Shown here in pieces: positions 21,430 to 35,034 of a DNA stretch of 64,000 nucleotides. The position numbers and the translations under genes were made by a program. The notes under the pieces are model-generated. The model was not told the origin of the DNA. It did no database searches and saw nothing but the letters and a program-made list of their open reading frames with translations. This DNA comes from Eulemur rufifrons (taxonomy: Eukaryota > Chordata > Mammalia > Primates > Lemuridae), in contig NC_090986.1 of the NCBI RefSeq assembly GCF_041146395.1, forward strand, positions 42,940,001 to 43,004,000. Direction: 5' to 3'. The stretch's first letter is position 1. Every line of letters starts with the position of its first letter.

Positions 21430-24110
21430 GGGGGATGAGATTGCATTTAAGTTGCCACAGCTTGTCTGTGGTGCAGACTGTAGAGGTGGGCCTAGTATCC
21501 TTCCCCAACATTCATTAGTGGTTGATAATCTGTGTTAGGGATCCAGGTTTCACATCCCACCTCCAGCCACCAGGAGGTGACATTCAGATCGGTTCATGAC
21601 AACATTGAAAAATGGAGCGGTCATATTCCTTTGATTAACTATTTTATAAATATTAGTCATTAAGATACAAGATTTGAGGGTCAGGTTCTTTGGAGTTTGT
21701 AGCCAAAGAAGGAAGAGTCATTTTTGTATTAAGACATCTAAAAAGTTTTCACATGCTTAGCAAGAAAGCTAAATTAAGGCCTGTGTTGGATAAAAGTATA
21801 AACATGCTCTGTGCTCCAGATGAGTAAGTGTGTATAAATAGAACAATTGGTACACATGACCTTAACGATATAGCTCCCTTGCTTTCTGTGTAATGTAAAT
21901 CACCAAATGTGAGTATTTCCATCTGACATAAACTGTCAGTCTCAGAAGAACACATTGTGGGATTCAATACATGTTACACAACAACCAAGACTGCCCTTTT
22001 CTTCAACATAGTATGTTTTTTCTTTTCTACATCCAGCAGTTAGTACTAAGGCCTGAAACCCTTAGTTACAGAACAAAGTGGCTTAGCAGTACTCAAGCCT
22101 GTGTGAGGCTAAGAGAAGAATAATGAACATTCCCTGCAAGCTTCCTGCCCAGATGCAGGTGCAGGAATCAGGAGGCCATGAATAATGCATGACATGCAGA
22201 TTAGGTGGCGGTTTCTCCTACTGGAGTTTTGACTTTGCTACCTGCCTGGCTGCTATATGTGGAAAGAAGGCAGGAGAAGATGGCAAAAAGTGTCACAGTT
22301 TAAAGACAGAGCTCACAAAAATACTGCATATCCTTTTGAAGAAATAAAATTGGGGGGATGTAACTGAAGTATAAGCTTTATGGTCTACTTTATCAGATGA
22401 AGTAAGCTCCAGGTTAATTCCCTTTGTGGAAGAAAATAAAGCTTCGCTGATTTACCTTTTTAATTTAAGAAACCTTATAATTATTTGGTCATACACACAC
22501 AATCAGGAATTCTTTTCCTAAGACTTTCCTAAGTAATTCTTTTTCTAAAACTGCTAAGCCATTATAGGAATTATCCATTTATGGTATTTGATCTATGGAT
22601 CAATGAAATTTTCCTAAAAGGTATAAATATCTAGAGAATATTGTAATTATGGATTAAACAGACCCACTTTTCTCCATCGATGTATGGAATAAACAGTCTA
22701 TCATTAAACTTCACCTGATTGAATTATCGTGATGAAATAGTTTCTTTGTACGACTAGGGTTAGAGAGTGGGGAACAAGGTGAATGTTCAAAGGATATAGA
22801 GTGGATTAAAGAACTGTGAGTTTTGGGGCTGATTCTTCCTTGAAACTGAATTTAAACAGCTAGGACTGTGATACCCCAGTGAGGATATAGTGATCGGAGG
22901 ACTTCCTGCATTCCCCTTGGGTCAGGAGGCTTTAACTGGGGAAAAGATTTTTTAGCTCAGTTGTCCATTTTGAGGACATCTCAATTCAAGCAGATAGAAA
23001 AAAAGAAAGAAGAAAAGAGGAAAAAAACTAGTCTTGGTACCTTCTGTATAATCCTGATGCATCTTTATTGCATTTTTTTTCCCTCTGCCCAATTTGGGGC
23101 ACTGGAATATGAGCTGGCTTTCATTTCTAGCTGAGTCTGTCATTTCCGCTGGCCCCAGTTTGGCCGTTTGCCAAGACCAACAGGTGATCCTTGTAGCTGC
23201 AAAACAGCAGGAAGTGGGCTGTGCTTGAATGAGACAGTTCACCAGAGGGGCTGTCTGGACTCTCTCCATCTTTCTGCATAATTAACACCCCCTCCCCCAT
23301 GCCGAGCAGAAAATCTGTGCTGAGCAGCTCAGCTGCAGCAGCCATTGAGAAGCGCTGCGAGGAAAAGAATGTTAATAAGGGATGTTGGAAGAAATAAGCC
23401 TTCAGAGTGCAAAGTGCAGCCTGGCTCTGGGTTTGGGGAAAGACTGCAGTTGGCCCTCCGGCAGGGCTGGAACTGTGTCATCTGTTCTGGAATGATTTTC
23501 ACTTGCTGAGTAACTAAGGCGAGCTGGAGTTCTAATGAACCTTGGAGCTGCTGGGTCTAACTGGACTTGAAGACCAGTTTTAAATCCTCGTTTTCTTTCT
23601 TTTGTGTCTTGTGTATAAGAGCAATGTATGAAGCATACAGAGGGAAGATAACACAAGCTGAAAGACAAGTCCTGGCCAAGACAGACCAAAGCAGGAGGGC
23701 AGCAGCAAGGAAGCAGGAAGTAGGGCATGTTGTTTTGCCAGTTAGTGACCCACAAGGAGGCGCAGGTGTAGCAGCTAGCCTCTAATTGGAAGAGATTAGC
23801 AGTTCCTGCAAGCTGTAAACTATTTTCCGTGGGTGATTCTATCCCTGAAGTAAAGCAGTATGTTCTTCGCCTTTATCTGGTTAAAGTTTTGAATTGACTT
23901 TGCCTTCCTCAAAGCCCAGCTGTACAGCATCACCTGCAGAAGGCCTTTCTCCTAGAAGGGGCTGTTCCCCCCTCCTTCTTGCCCCATGCCCGCAGATTCT
24001 GTCCCTGGACACTTGGGTAAAGTTGTATTGCTTTCTAAGGTTTTAAATCTGAAAGTTGGCTGAAGGAGTGGGCACTTGGACTGTCTCTTTGTTCCCCCCT
24101 TGTGGGAACA
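21430..24110. other. Long non-repetitive interval
   Basis: No clear repeat, gene or RNA over 2.7 kb. Positions about 22090-22260 and 23080-23790 are GC-richer than the surroundings and could hold conserved regulatory DNA, but the sequence alone does not show this. Frames at 22952-23345 and 23402-23785 overlap on both strands and show no domain or convincing exon. Confidence 0.45.
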
Positions 24111-24111
24111 G

Positions 24112-24225
24112 GTACCAAGAGGACTCCTTGAGGGCAGGGCATTATACTTTATATACTTTTACCTACTCTTATACCCAGCAAGGATTAGGTATTCAGCAAC
24201 TTTTTGTTGGGCTGAATGAGTACAT
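24112..24225 (+). repeat. L2 3' tail, sense
   Basis: The order 'ctccttgagggcagggcatt', 'acccagcaaggattaggtat', 'ttgttgggctgaatgag' is the L2 3' terminus. Confidence 0.72.
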
Positions 24226-25010
24226 CAGTTAGTAAACACTGGCGATCCTGCTTCTGGGAGTCTTCACAGTGACCATTGTGACACACCCTTGGTATCTTAA
24301 AGGTAGTTAAGAAGGAAAAAAGGACTGCAGATTTGCAGGTATGGGAATTTAATTGTGCATCAGTTACTAAGAGGTGATCAAGTTCTGCGGGATTTTAAGC
24401 AAATCTAAAAGAGATTATTTATAAAACATGCCATTGTTTTTCATTTGCAATTAGGAATATGCTTTTTCAGTGACTCGGTTACTCTCATCTGCCTACAGGG
24501 TACATCCATCCCCAGTATCAAGGGTCCGAGGAAATCGAATGAATAATCAAAAGTTTGCTTGGTGAGTATACAGTCTAAATTATGAGTATTTGTAAATCTT
24601 ATGGGAAGTTTTAATAGAGTATGCATCAAAATCAAGACAATTATTCCTGCTCCTCTAAAGGAAATACATTTCTCCTAACTGGACCATGCAGTGGCCCTTT
24701 CCTCTGGAAAGTTCTAAAAAAAAATATTGATAGAGTTCCCTTGCAGCCAAAACTCTTCACTCACCAAAAACTCTTGAGTACAACATTTTTCCCTAACAGA
24801 TATGATCTAATTTCTGAGGATTAGCAACTGTTACCCTTTTAAAGAATGTTTTCTTTTTTTCCAAAGATACTGACCCAGATTTTTCTCAGGTACCAACTTC
24901 AACTTCTCATGAAAATTTTCACAATGAATTAATCTGTTATGTTAACTTTGGTGATTACTATTTCAATGATGTTTTTTTCCTGGCCTTAGTGTTAAATACC
25001 CAGGGTTTTC

Positions 25011-25042
<32 letters not shown>

Positions 25043-26194
25043 TTTGGGGAATACTAAGATCTTCTTTAGCTGACTAGTTCTTGAACAAAATCATAGAAGG
25101 AACTTAGCAGAAACAACTTGAAAAGTTATTTCAACCATAAAACATTGATTATTGGTTCTTCAGAGAGGCAACTTAAATGTTTCACAACTGTTTCATGTGA
25201 AACAAAAAATAAATTAATGTAGGTTCAAAATTTGTTTACATGACTCCATTCCATAAAATAAATCTTTCGACACATAATGTATCATTAAAAAAAGAAAGAA
25301 GAGAAAAGAAAGATACAAAAAAGAAAGAAATAGAACTGTGGCTGTATTTTTTCAAAGATGAATGGAAATTCGCAGATCTACATTTTACTTTATTGAATTG
25401 TACTTAGAATGGGATTTTGATTAAAAACTATGGCGTTGTTTTTTTTTTTTTTTTTAAGTATGGGAAGATGATTACCAAAGATTGAGCTTCCAAATTAATT
25501 TTATTCCTAAATCAGGATTATTTTTAGACACAAAATAATGACACTTTGAATTTGAATAGTGCCTAATCAGCTTGCCTCCCTTTCCCCTTTAAATCTAATT
25601 AACCCTCACAATAGCTTGGTGATGTTGTTAAATATTATGCTTTTCTTCTTCACAGAGGGGAAATGGAGCGCAGAGGACACAGTCATTTGCTTACACACTG
25701 CCTAAAAGCTGGGGCATCATTCCTGCTCTCTCACAATTGCTAAAGCATATTATCTCCTGGCAAACTGAGAAAGCTAAGGGAATAATACGCTGATGGTCAT
25801 TACATAAAAGGAAAGGAAGAGATCAGGTCCATTCTTGACTGCGTGGAATTTATATTCCTCTCAGTACAAGGCACGTTGTACTAAAGAAACTTCATTGCCT
25901 ATGGAGAATGTGAGATGCTCAAAGGACCAACCTGAGCTAATGGAGAAAGTACAGAATTGTCAGTTATGAGATCCAGTCTCTACAACTTAGTTCTCAATGG
26001 CTAAATGTGAAACACTGAGTAAATAACACATTTTTCTTGACTTTTTTCCTTTCTAGAGTTTTGGAATCATGATAACTTGTTCCTACATAATTCATATAGC
26101 ATGTTATTTGGTCAGTAAGTTTAAACTACTTTTATCTCCAGAGAAGTAACCCATGAAAGACAAAAATGATTTTTTCTACTAGCCTTGAGAAAAT
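24226..26194. other. Unique sequence with simple repeats
   Basis: No gene recognised. It contains a (GTTTT)n tract at 25011-25040, a purine-rich A/G tract at about 25286-25330 and a T17 run at 25439-25455. Confidence 0.5.
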
Positions 26195-26605
26195 TCAACT
26201 TTTATTTATTCAGCAGCATTTATTTACAGTCCCAGGCACTGTAAAAAGCAGTATATTAGAAAGATAAATAAAACATGGTTTCCATCCTCAAGGGGCTAAC
26301 TGTCTTGTAGGAGACATTTATGTGTGTGTGTATGACATCACACACACACACACACACGCTTGTATATTTTATATGATAGCACACAGATATGCCTATAATA
26401 TATAATACAAAGTGGATAATGGTTTAAGGAGATATATTTGTAGTATAATGTTCAGAAGGAGAAGTTATATTTAAGACCAGTTTGAGAGTGGGCAGTAGAG
26501 AAGAGAGAAAATATAAAGGAAGGAAGAAGGCTGTCAGAAAATCCATCTCAGAGAAGAAAGCTTTGAGTAAAGACTTCGAATTAGTAGGAAAAGCAGAGTT
26601 GAACT
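26195..26605 (-). repeat. L2 3' end, antisense, with TG/CA microsatellites
   Basis: Begins with the complement of the L2 tail ('cagcagcatttatttacagt', 'cccaggcactgtaaaaagca', 'ccatcctcaaggggctaact') and ends near 'gaaagctttgagtaaagact'. A short (TG)n (about 26320-26331) and a (CA)n (about 26339-26356) lie within it. Confidence 0.75.
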
Positions 26606-27841
26606 GATGCTTCCTTTATGGATTGAAGCACACCTACAAAAACCTGGAGACATTTCTAAATTGACTGTAGTTAGGCACATACATAGATTTAATACATGTA
26701 CTTTATTTGGTCATGAGCTAGCTAAAATTTCTATGATATATGCTACCTTGAATCTTCCTTTAGTAAATACTGTGAGACTGGTATATGGAAATAAATCACC
26801 CAGCTAGGGAGAAGCCCCATGAATCACCCAGCATCTACTTCTAGTGAAGTGATAAATACCTGTTATTTCTTTGTGAAATATTGGCTCTGAAAATTCAGAA
26901 AATTTAAATACTCATGCTAGCAATGACAAGGAAGAGAAAGTGATAGTTGCTGTCCCCCAACTAGAAGTTGGGGATAATTTATAGGATTAGATGTCAAGTT
27001 CGACATTAGTTTGGCTCTGGCTTGAGTTAGATCCGCAAATGCTATATGTGAGAATTAGGAACAGTGATCTTGTGAAGTTGGCTTAGCAAATACTCCAGTC
27101 AGTTAAAAAATATTGTTCATCAAATAAGCAAATAAAGTTCAATAAAAGGTGAAAAGACTTGATCTTAAACTACAAGGTATGCATAGGTAATGCATGACAG
27201 TTTTGTAGGATTGTGCAAGTCTGTGGCTGTGGTTGAGCTACCAAACCAGTGTTTATTATTGAGTGAAAATGGTTTCAAATTTTAAGTAGCATTTTTCTTT
27301 GCATAATGTTGATATGAAAGGTGACATCCGTTGGCCTCATTCATGTGGCAGTATTTCCTCTGGAGCTGAAGAAATGTGTGGAAAAGAATGTCTGTTCAAG
27401 GCAAACAAAATCTGCTGGAACTGAAAGAAAGTGTGATAACAATGTTCATATCACACACAGGGAGGAGATGAGAACACCCAGGCATAATGACAGGTGTTAG
27501 GATGGAGCCAGGTTTGCTATAACTAACTATCTGCTAACTCCGAGGGATTAAAGAATGGCAATAAGAACTTCTTGCAGGATGTGGTAGCACTCCAGTAATG
27601 AATATCAGATCATTATACAACTTATTTAATATTGAATTAATGAAAGGTAGCAAGCCAGGCCACACGAAAACTCTGTCCATCAGAATGTCTCTCCCCTCGG
27701 TGCCACCACTCTATGGGAATATTTGCAGATTTGAGGATCGATGAAGCCTTTGGGGTTCAGCCATGTGAATTCCATTCTCTGTTTCATGCATCAGATCTCT
27801 CCTCTTTCCTTCACCATTGCCTTCCTTTGTCCAATAATTAT
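26606..27841. other. No recognisable feature
   Basis: About 1.2 kb of unique-looking sequence. I see no gene or repeat family. Confidence 0.45.
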
Positions 27842-28371
27842 TGTAGGGGAGGGGAAATCTCTTTGCCTTTTACCCACCTTAAAATTATTGGCTGGTCCTA
27901 TGAATTAAATTGACAAAAGACAGATTAACAAGGGAAAATGAACAGAAGTTTAGTGACATGTGCATCTGCATACACATGGGACCACCCAGAGTGGAGTTAC
28001 TCAAACGGGTTGTTAGAGTTGGACCTATATGGCATCTTCACAAAAGAACAGTAATTTTTTAAAGAAATGACCAGACTAAGGAAAAAGACTCTTGAGCTTT
28101 TAGGGGAAGCAAATTATGGGAAGATAAATTTGTGGGAGAAATAATGCGAGATAAGGGCTGGTTAGTAAGATTTGTTATGCAGATTCCTCTGGTGCCCTCT
28201 CTGGGTTTATAAGGAGTGTTGTCCCCAGTGGTTGAGAATTGTCCCATCCTTCCTGATAGAAAGGGGGAGAGCAGAGAGGTTTTCTTGTGTCTACTTCTTT
28301 TCATGTGCCTTCAGCTCATAATCTTATGCCAAACTGGCGTATTTCAGAGTGGCAGATTCGGCTACCTTTCA
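27842..28371 (-). mobile_element. Solo ERV1-like LTR, antisense
   Basis: On the minus strand it starts TGAAAGGTAGCC at 28371 and ends CCCCTACA at 27842, giving TG...CA ends and a length of 530 bp. A TATA box, 'ccttataaaccc' on the minus strand, lies at about 28204-28215. The U5 end has 'gttaatctgtcttttgtcaa' just inside, as in class I LTRs. I could not find a matching target duplication (left 'ttat', right 'cttt'), so the exact ends are uncertain. Family not assigned. Confidence 0.6.
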
Positions 28372-28382
28372 CTTTATAAACC

Positions 28383-28407
28383 TTTTTTTTTTTTTTTTTT
28401 TTTTTTT
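28383..28407. repeat. Poly-T run (25 T)
   Basis: Uninterrupted T, directly beyond the LTR. No Alu or L1 body is attached. Confidence 0.97.
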
Positions 28408-29595
28408 AAGAGAATTTGCCACTCTTCTTTGCATACAATAACGCCTGCAGGGCAGCGGGGGCGGAGGCGCGGGAACATTTTTCTCCATTTGGGGCAACCC
28501 TCCTTATTTAGGGAGTTGAATGGAAAAACAAACTTTTATTCTTCACAGATCTTTTTATTTAAGCCATTGTATTGTGATACCAAACCCCAGAAGAGTGACT
28601 GTTTCCAAGTCATACTCAGCTGTTTTGTTCTCAAGAGGTAACAGAAATCTGGAAATTATGTGTAGATTGAAACAAGACAGGGCGGGGTTCTATGAGGAAT
28701 ATCTGTGAACTGAACATTGAAGTTGACTTAAAGGTCCAAAAGTTTCCAAGATCCCTGTTAGTGTTCCGAAGACATATGCGTTTGAATAGGCTTATCTTCA
28801 GATTTCATGCTTTCCTCTCTCCTCCCTACTTTTTGCTCCACTCTGGTTCATTTTTAAAACTTTAAAGGGCTTTGGCATATGTTGTTGTTTGATGTTGGTG
28901 ATGGTGGTTGTGGTATGGACCCAAAACATCCACCAACGGCTGTTATGTAACAGTGGTAATGGATGTCACATAACGGAAACTTTTATGGATTATTTATTTA
29001 ATAGCACAGAAAATAAAGCACTATTAATAGCAGTCGTCATCAGCAAAATAGAAGTAATTTTCTCTAAACAATTGTATGCTGCCACCACCAGTTTCAATTA
29101 TGATTTATTTCTTACCAGCATGCCTAAGATTTTATGTAGCCATATACACAAAAAAGCTGCAGTGTTAATGGAGTCTCTATGCAAATTATGATGCATTCTG
29201 GGTGTGAATCACATTTCCCACTTGGCTGTGAAAAAGTTCTGTGTCACAAATTTTTGTGGAGGGCAGGAAGAGCCTTTTCACACTTCAGCGTTTTTGTGTC
29301 AGATATATACAGTGCTGCAATGAACTTAAACACTTACATGTGTACAGTTGCAAATGTTAGACATGACTTCATGGAGTCTTTTTGAGAGACATAACTCAGA
29401 GGGTCTTTATCATAAAACTAAGAACATTCCTTCCTGTTTAAACCTTTTTCCTTAGTAGAGGAAGGCACTGAAGTTGTTGATATTGGAAACCTCTCAGAAA
29501 GCTGGTGTAGAAGCAGCCCTTTAAGGAGGGACAGAGTGTTTCCATCTTATGGACTTCAGAGCTATAGAGGACACGTAAGCATCATCAAGTTCAGC
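28408..29595. other. Unique sequence, no gene called
   Basis: A small GC-rich patch at 28448-28470 ('gggcagcgggggcggaggcg') follows the poly-T. Frames at 28889-29191 and 29179-29385 lack domains. Nothing else is recognised. Confidence 0.45.
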
Positions 29596-29599
29596 TGAA

Positions 29600-29725
29600 C
29601 TTCCTCACTTTATAAATGTAGAAATCGAGGCCCAAGGACAAAAATGTTATTTTTTTATGCCCAGGTTATGCCAAACGTGGGCATAAATCCAAGCTCCGTG
29701 CACCTGTCCAGTAGTCCTGCCATGT
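29600..29725 (-). repeat. MIR SINE, antisense, diverged
   Basis: The order 'ctcactttataaatgtagaa', 'atcgaggcccaaggacaaaa', 'gggcataaatccaagctccg' resembles antisense MIR. Confidence 0.6.
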
Positions 29726-32019
29726 GGCAGTTGTCTACCTGTGTGGAGAACAAGAGAAATGCTAAAGATTAAATAAGATGAATGTTTAATTCATTAAGAG
29801 CTAAGCAGAAGGAAATTTGCCTGGGAAATTCCCATTAGATTGATGTGATGGGAGAGCAAGGAGAAACAGAGGCTTAATGAAGACATCGCTGCTCACACCA
29901 ATATGTGGCACTTACTCCCTGCCAAAGTATGTACTCATCATCTTGTGGATCCTTGCATGCTCATTATTTATAGACAATATTGATCACGTTATGTTAATTA
30001 CCGAAGTATTCCACCACCGTGCTTCTTGACTTACAGAGCAAAAATTATGATATCATGTGTGGACTCTAATATGTGAAAATTCCAGTTCCCAGAATGCCTG
30101 GCCTTCATGGGTTTTTACATCCATAAGTGTTGACAAATAACAGGAGGTTGACTGTAGGTTTGGTTTGGAAGCATTCTCTCTCCAATGTTTGATAACAGGT
30201 TTGGAATAACGTGGTTGATATAATCATGAACGTGTTTGCAAGTTCTCTGTGTATGTACTGAATTTAAATAAAAAAAAAAAAAAATTTGCTTCCAGGGTGT
30301 ATGTGATGCTACATTTTAAATCCTTCCAAAATTACATCTTCTCCTTATGTTATAATGTAGTGGCAATTATTAAGCCCTTAATTAGTTCAATTACCTCCTC
30401 AAATTTAGCTTGATGACAACAATGTATACTTTAAACTTGTATCCCATCTTCCAAAGTGACCTTATTAAAAAATTTGGTCTCTTTTTTAAAAATTCTCTAT
30501 TACCACCAATTTCAGCAAGAAATCATTATGAAAATGGTTTACATTCCTGTTGGTATCAGCTGATTTTGTGTCTAGTATTGTTTTAGTCACAATAAAGATG
30601 ATTTGGGGGAAAAAATTAAAGTATGTTATTTTCTGTAATTATAGGAGAATTTGAGCTATAAGATCATGCTGAGCCATAAAGGTCACCATTTCTGAGACAT
30701 TTTTCTATGAAAAGACCATGAGTATTTTGTCTTTTCCAACCTGCGGCTCAGAACTATATTAGTATCATACTGAAAACCTGATATATGAACCTATAGGACA
30801 TGTCAGTATACTCTTTGTTGATTTCTGACATCTTCCCATCACTGTAGCCAGGTATGGTATTCTCATATCATAAAACATCTGTGTCATATTGATTATAGCA
30901 TGACCAAGAGATACTGTTCACAATTCAAAACTATGTATTTGTAATTCTGGGATTCATAGCATATTTTTCACATAATCAGGTTGGTCTTATACAGAGAAGG
31001 AAATTTAAAATTTGCACAATCTGAAATCATCATTTACTCTGGAAAAGCTAAACTACTGATCCTTATAGTTTTAAATTATGTAATGTGAGTTCTCCATTGC
31101 AAATCCCTCCCTGTTAAACACGTAGAACTTTAAAATAATGGTCATGTTGTAATGCAACATGAAGAAGAAGGGGATGAGGGGAGTCATGAATCACTAATGC
31201 AGAGAAAACCTGTGTCCCAATATGAAAAAATATATGTATCTGTGATAGCACCACCATTAGTCATGTTATAATGAACATATCAACTTAAAATGAAGAAAGA
31301 TCTTATTTTATATATATCTAGAAGACACCACATTCTTTCTTAGTCTTTCATAAGATTTTTCAGTGGATATATTTGGGTTACAACAATTGGCTATCAATTA
31401 TAAGCCATAGCTGTCTTCTAAATATGTATTTGAAAGAATAATGACTAAAGTTGGAACCCAATCAGAAATCCTAATGTGCTCATGAATATGCTGGGAATAC
31501 TGCTCAGGATAATAAATCTTAAGGGGTTCCCTGCAAGAATGCTCCATGTGCCAGCAGTTTTGTTCTGGGTTTCATCTGTTGGTTATATTTGCAATGTCAT
31601 CTTTCTAGCCACGGAGATTTCTCTGTATTCACATGGACGGTGAACTAGCAATTCTAAAATCAAATATATTCTCACTTTACTATGATTTTTCTCAGCTGAC
31701 CACTAGATTTTCATAAAGTTTCTTAGTAATTTCTTTAAAACTGGCTATTTGTTATAATACATTTCTAGATATAGTATTAGATTTACCTAAGGTAAGACCA
31801 ATATCCTGATAATTAATATATTTTTTTTAATCTGTTTTAAATGAGTAATAGTATGTAATGTATTTATCAAAAAAATATAAGCCAACTCAGTATCACCCAG
31901 GTTTTGGTAACAGCTGTTTCACATAAGTCCGCAGCAAATAAGTAGGTGGAGAGCTGAGGACCCTCCTAGAATCCACTGTCTACCTGTAGTCGTGATCCCT
32001 GCCCACATTTGTATTTGGT
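29726..32019. other. Unique AT-rich sequence
   Basis: No gene or repeat recognised, apart from an A15 run at 30270-30284. Confidence 0.45.
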
Positions 32020-32480
32020 TAGTCTTCTGTATCAGATGGGGCTCTTTTGTTGGAAATAATGGAAACTAACTGGATCTGGCTGTCCTAAGTGAAAGGTAAT
32101 TTTTCAGAAAAATGTGAGGCAGGTTATAGAGCAAGGGAAAAGCCAGAGGAGCTGGACCTCAGAAAACACAGGAACCAGGACAGCACCCAGGGTGTAGGAG
32201 CAAGATTTAATAAGCGGGTCCAGGCCTGGAGTGAGTCAGCTCCAGCTCCTGTATGTCACCTCCTCTAAGTCACAGTAGAGGAAGCTGGAGCACAGATTGG
32301 CCCCCACCTGGGTCAGGTGCCCAGCTCTTGGCCAAAGGAGGGAGAGTGCCTTGGTTAACAACCCTGCTAAGACCCCACAAGGAGGGACTAGTTTCCCAAA
32401 GGAAAAAGAGGTGTTAGCACTAAAAAAATGGCGGGAAAGGTTACTCTTCATAAATGAACACCGTCACTTACCCTGCTATT
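32020..32480. repeat. Probable old interspersed repeat, family unknown
   Basis: GC-richer than its flanks. It has the composition of a dispersed repeat that I have seen but cannot name: 'ggctcttttgttggaaataa', 'ggcccccacctgggtcaggt', 'gactagtttcccaaaggaaa'. No open frame is maintained. Confidence 0.35.
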
Positions 32481-35034
32481 AAACTAGAACTCGTTGCTGT
32501 CATTAAGGGTAGTAGCTTTTCCAGAACTGTAATATTTTCCCTTTGAAGCCATACTTTCTTATATTTTGGATGATGAGGGCACTCTATCATTAATAACTAA
32601 AATAAGTGGCTTCTCTTAGGGCTTACTCTTGGATATTGAACAGCAAAAACACAAGAAGGATATTTAGTCAAAATAGGCTCCATTCTCCTTGAAACTTAGG
32701 AGTGTTTGATCCTAATCAACTTGAACCTTCATGTCTCTAAAAATCCTACTTTGAATCACATATTTAAAAATGCAGCCATTAAAGCCAAACATACATAGTT
32801 ACTGAGATGAGGTATATAAAACAGGCAGAAAACAGAGGAACCTCCTGTGAAATACATAAAGCTTATGTCTACAAGCTTGGGTTCTGGTATAAATCTGTCA
32901 CTTACAGTAAATTTTTCTTTATGGCTCTTGTACTTCAGTATTTCTCTTGAATGAATGAATGATATCTGACCCAAGTTAGTTCACATTAGGTCTTAGAAAG
33001 AATCCCCAAGAGATAATACTGTTCATAGTATCACTTTGAAATAAAGTGCTTCATAAACCCTAAGTATGAGCCCACAATCAAATTTCAACTTTACATAAAA
33101 GGAATCCCTTTACTACCACCTAGGTGATTCATTGACACACCCAGCATTTATTACAGCCTCAAATGAGCTTGTAATTTAGTCTTCAAGTCTCTTGGGCCAT
33201 TCTTAACTCTAACAGTTTAGAATCCTGACCTGGTGGGTATATTTAAGTAGGACTATAGTTCAATACATTAGGTAAATATGTACTTGTATGTTATCATTTT
33301 TTTTTTGTGATCCCTAAATCTTCTATTTTGTAATATATTTGGAACACCTTCATAAATAGACACATTGGGTTACATCCTGTAGAAAAGCAATGATTTAAAT
33401 AGCATTAAATTAATGCTATTGTAAAATAGATCTCTCCAATTTCATTCATTTTTCCATTTCTCTACTCGTTGGCTTTTTTCCTCAGAAGTCTGTAAAGAAA
33501 AAGAAACATTGCTTTCCTTAGAGTTAGCAGTTTATAGGTATGAAGAAAGAAAAGAAGATACCTTTCTATTATTTTTCACTTTAGACCTGAATTATTCTGC
33601 ACTCTTTGGAGAACCCTGTAGCTTAACTGAAGAATGAACTGATTTCTAACAGTGAGAGTGACTTACAATAATCTTCCCCAAACTGCACAGTGCATGAAGT
33701 ATTTATTTGGGAAAGACAAGGAAGTCTGAAATTATATTGAAGGTAGGAAACAAAGGCCAAAGACAACCATGTTAAGAACAGAAGAAAGTTGCTGCCACCT
33801 AGAGGTGAAAGTCAATAAATTTTGAGAATGTACTGTGAATACTCATAAAATGATCTTAGAAGAGACACTGATATAATCCTAAAACTGAAATGCAGCCAAG
33901 TGACTTAGTTTCTACCTCTAAATGAGCCTAGACCTATTCCATCCCCCCTCCAACTCCCCAAGCACAGCATCTCATTCCCCATGGTATTTTGGTGACCCTG
34001 GTGGATTTTCCATTTTTGCCAGCAGCAGCCTTGTTACTGATCGTAAGGACTTAAGTCCTTGGAAGTTGTCTTCCTGTACCATAGAATCTCTGTGACTTGG
34101 AAGTCATCATTGCCCTAGTTAATAGAGAATGTCTTTTCTACAACCCAGGCTATCTTTTTCAAATACATCCTCAGAAGTGCCACTAAAACTACAGTTCTCA
34201 TCAAATTGTGTAGCTGATGCTCTTTTCCATTCTCCCAGGAGAAGGCAAGTAGCAGGGGAAACCTGTGTGATGACAGGTGAGACTCCTGGGAACACTGGGA
34301 AGAGGAAGGGACCCTGAGACTCACCTAAGTTATGCTAAAACCTAAAAACAAATGGCAGCACCGGCCTCCATGATAATATGCAATTTGGCCCATTTTCATT
34401 TCGGTTATTAGGAATTGACTGTACATAGCGCTAACAATTTTTTAAATTGTCAGGACATTCTTTTACTAGAAAATCCTCCCAACTAAAGATGCCTAGACAG
34501 CCAGAAACGTGCTGCCACATTTGTCTTGCTATTCTCTCTTTTAAGGGCTGCCACACCGTGCAACAACCCTAGGGCGCGGTATTCGCATCCTGCCGTATCT
34601 GAAGGTACCTCCAGACACATTAAAGCAAAACATGCTGGCATTATAGAAAGGTGAGGAACTATGAAGAGCATATGTGTGTGAGTTTACGTGTCTGCCTCTC
34701 TCCCCTCTCCTGAATGGAAGACTTGATTGAATGTTTTTGATGATGATTTTTAGGGGGGAAAGGGCTTCAAAAAATACCAGAAGATACCAGCAATACCTAT
34801 TAGAGAATATAGCAATCAGAGTGTTCCTTGTTTCTTTTACAACCTTCTGCTTCCTTAGAAGGCTTTAGCTGAACCCCTCCTCTGCCTAGCTGCCATGTGG
34901 GCCTTCACATGCTTGCCATTTTTTATTTTCTCCTAACCTGTATTTAATTTTAATCTATAAGTATTTAGATTCTATTTGAGATTGTCAGAAATTATCTTTT
35001 TTTTACACAATAGTATCACTTTTCCAGAATATTT
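32481..35034. other. Unique sequence, no gene called
   Basis: Nothing recognised, apart from a perfect 10-bp-arm palindrome at 33398-33420. The overlapping frames at 34115-34324 lie on opposite strands and are not supported. Confidence 0.45.

Noticed and set aside
23402..23785. Overlapping frames on both strands in a GC-richer block
   Set aside because: Opposite-strand frames arise from composition; no domain or clear splice sites.
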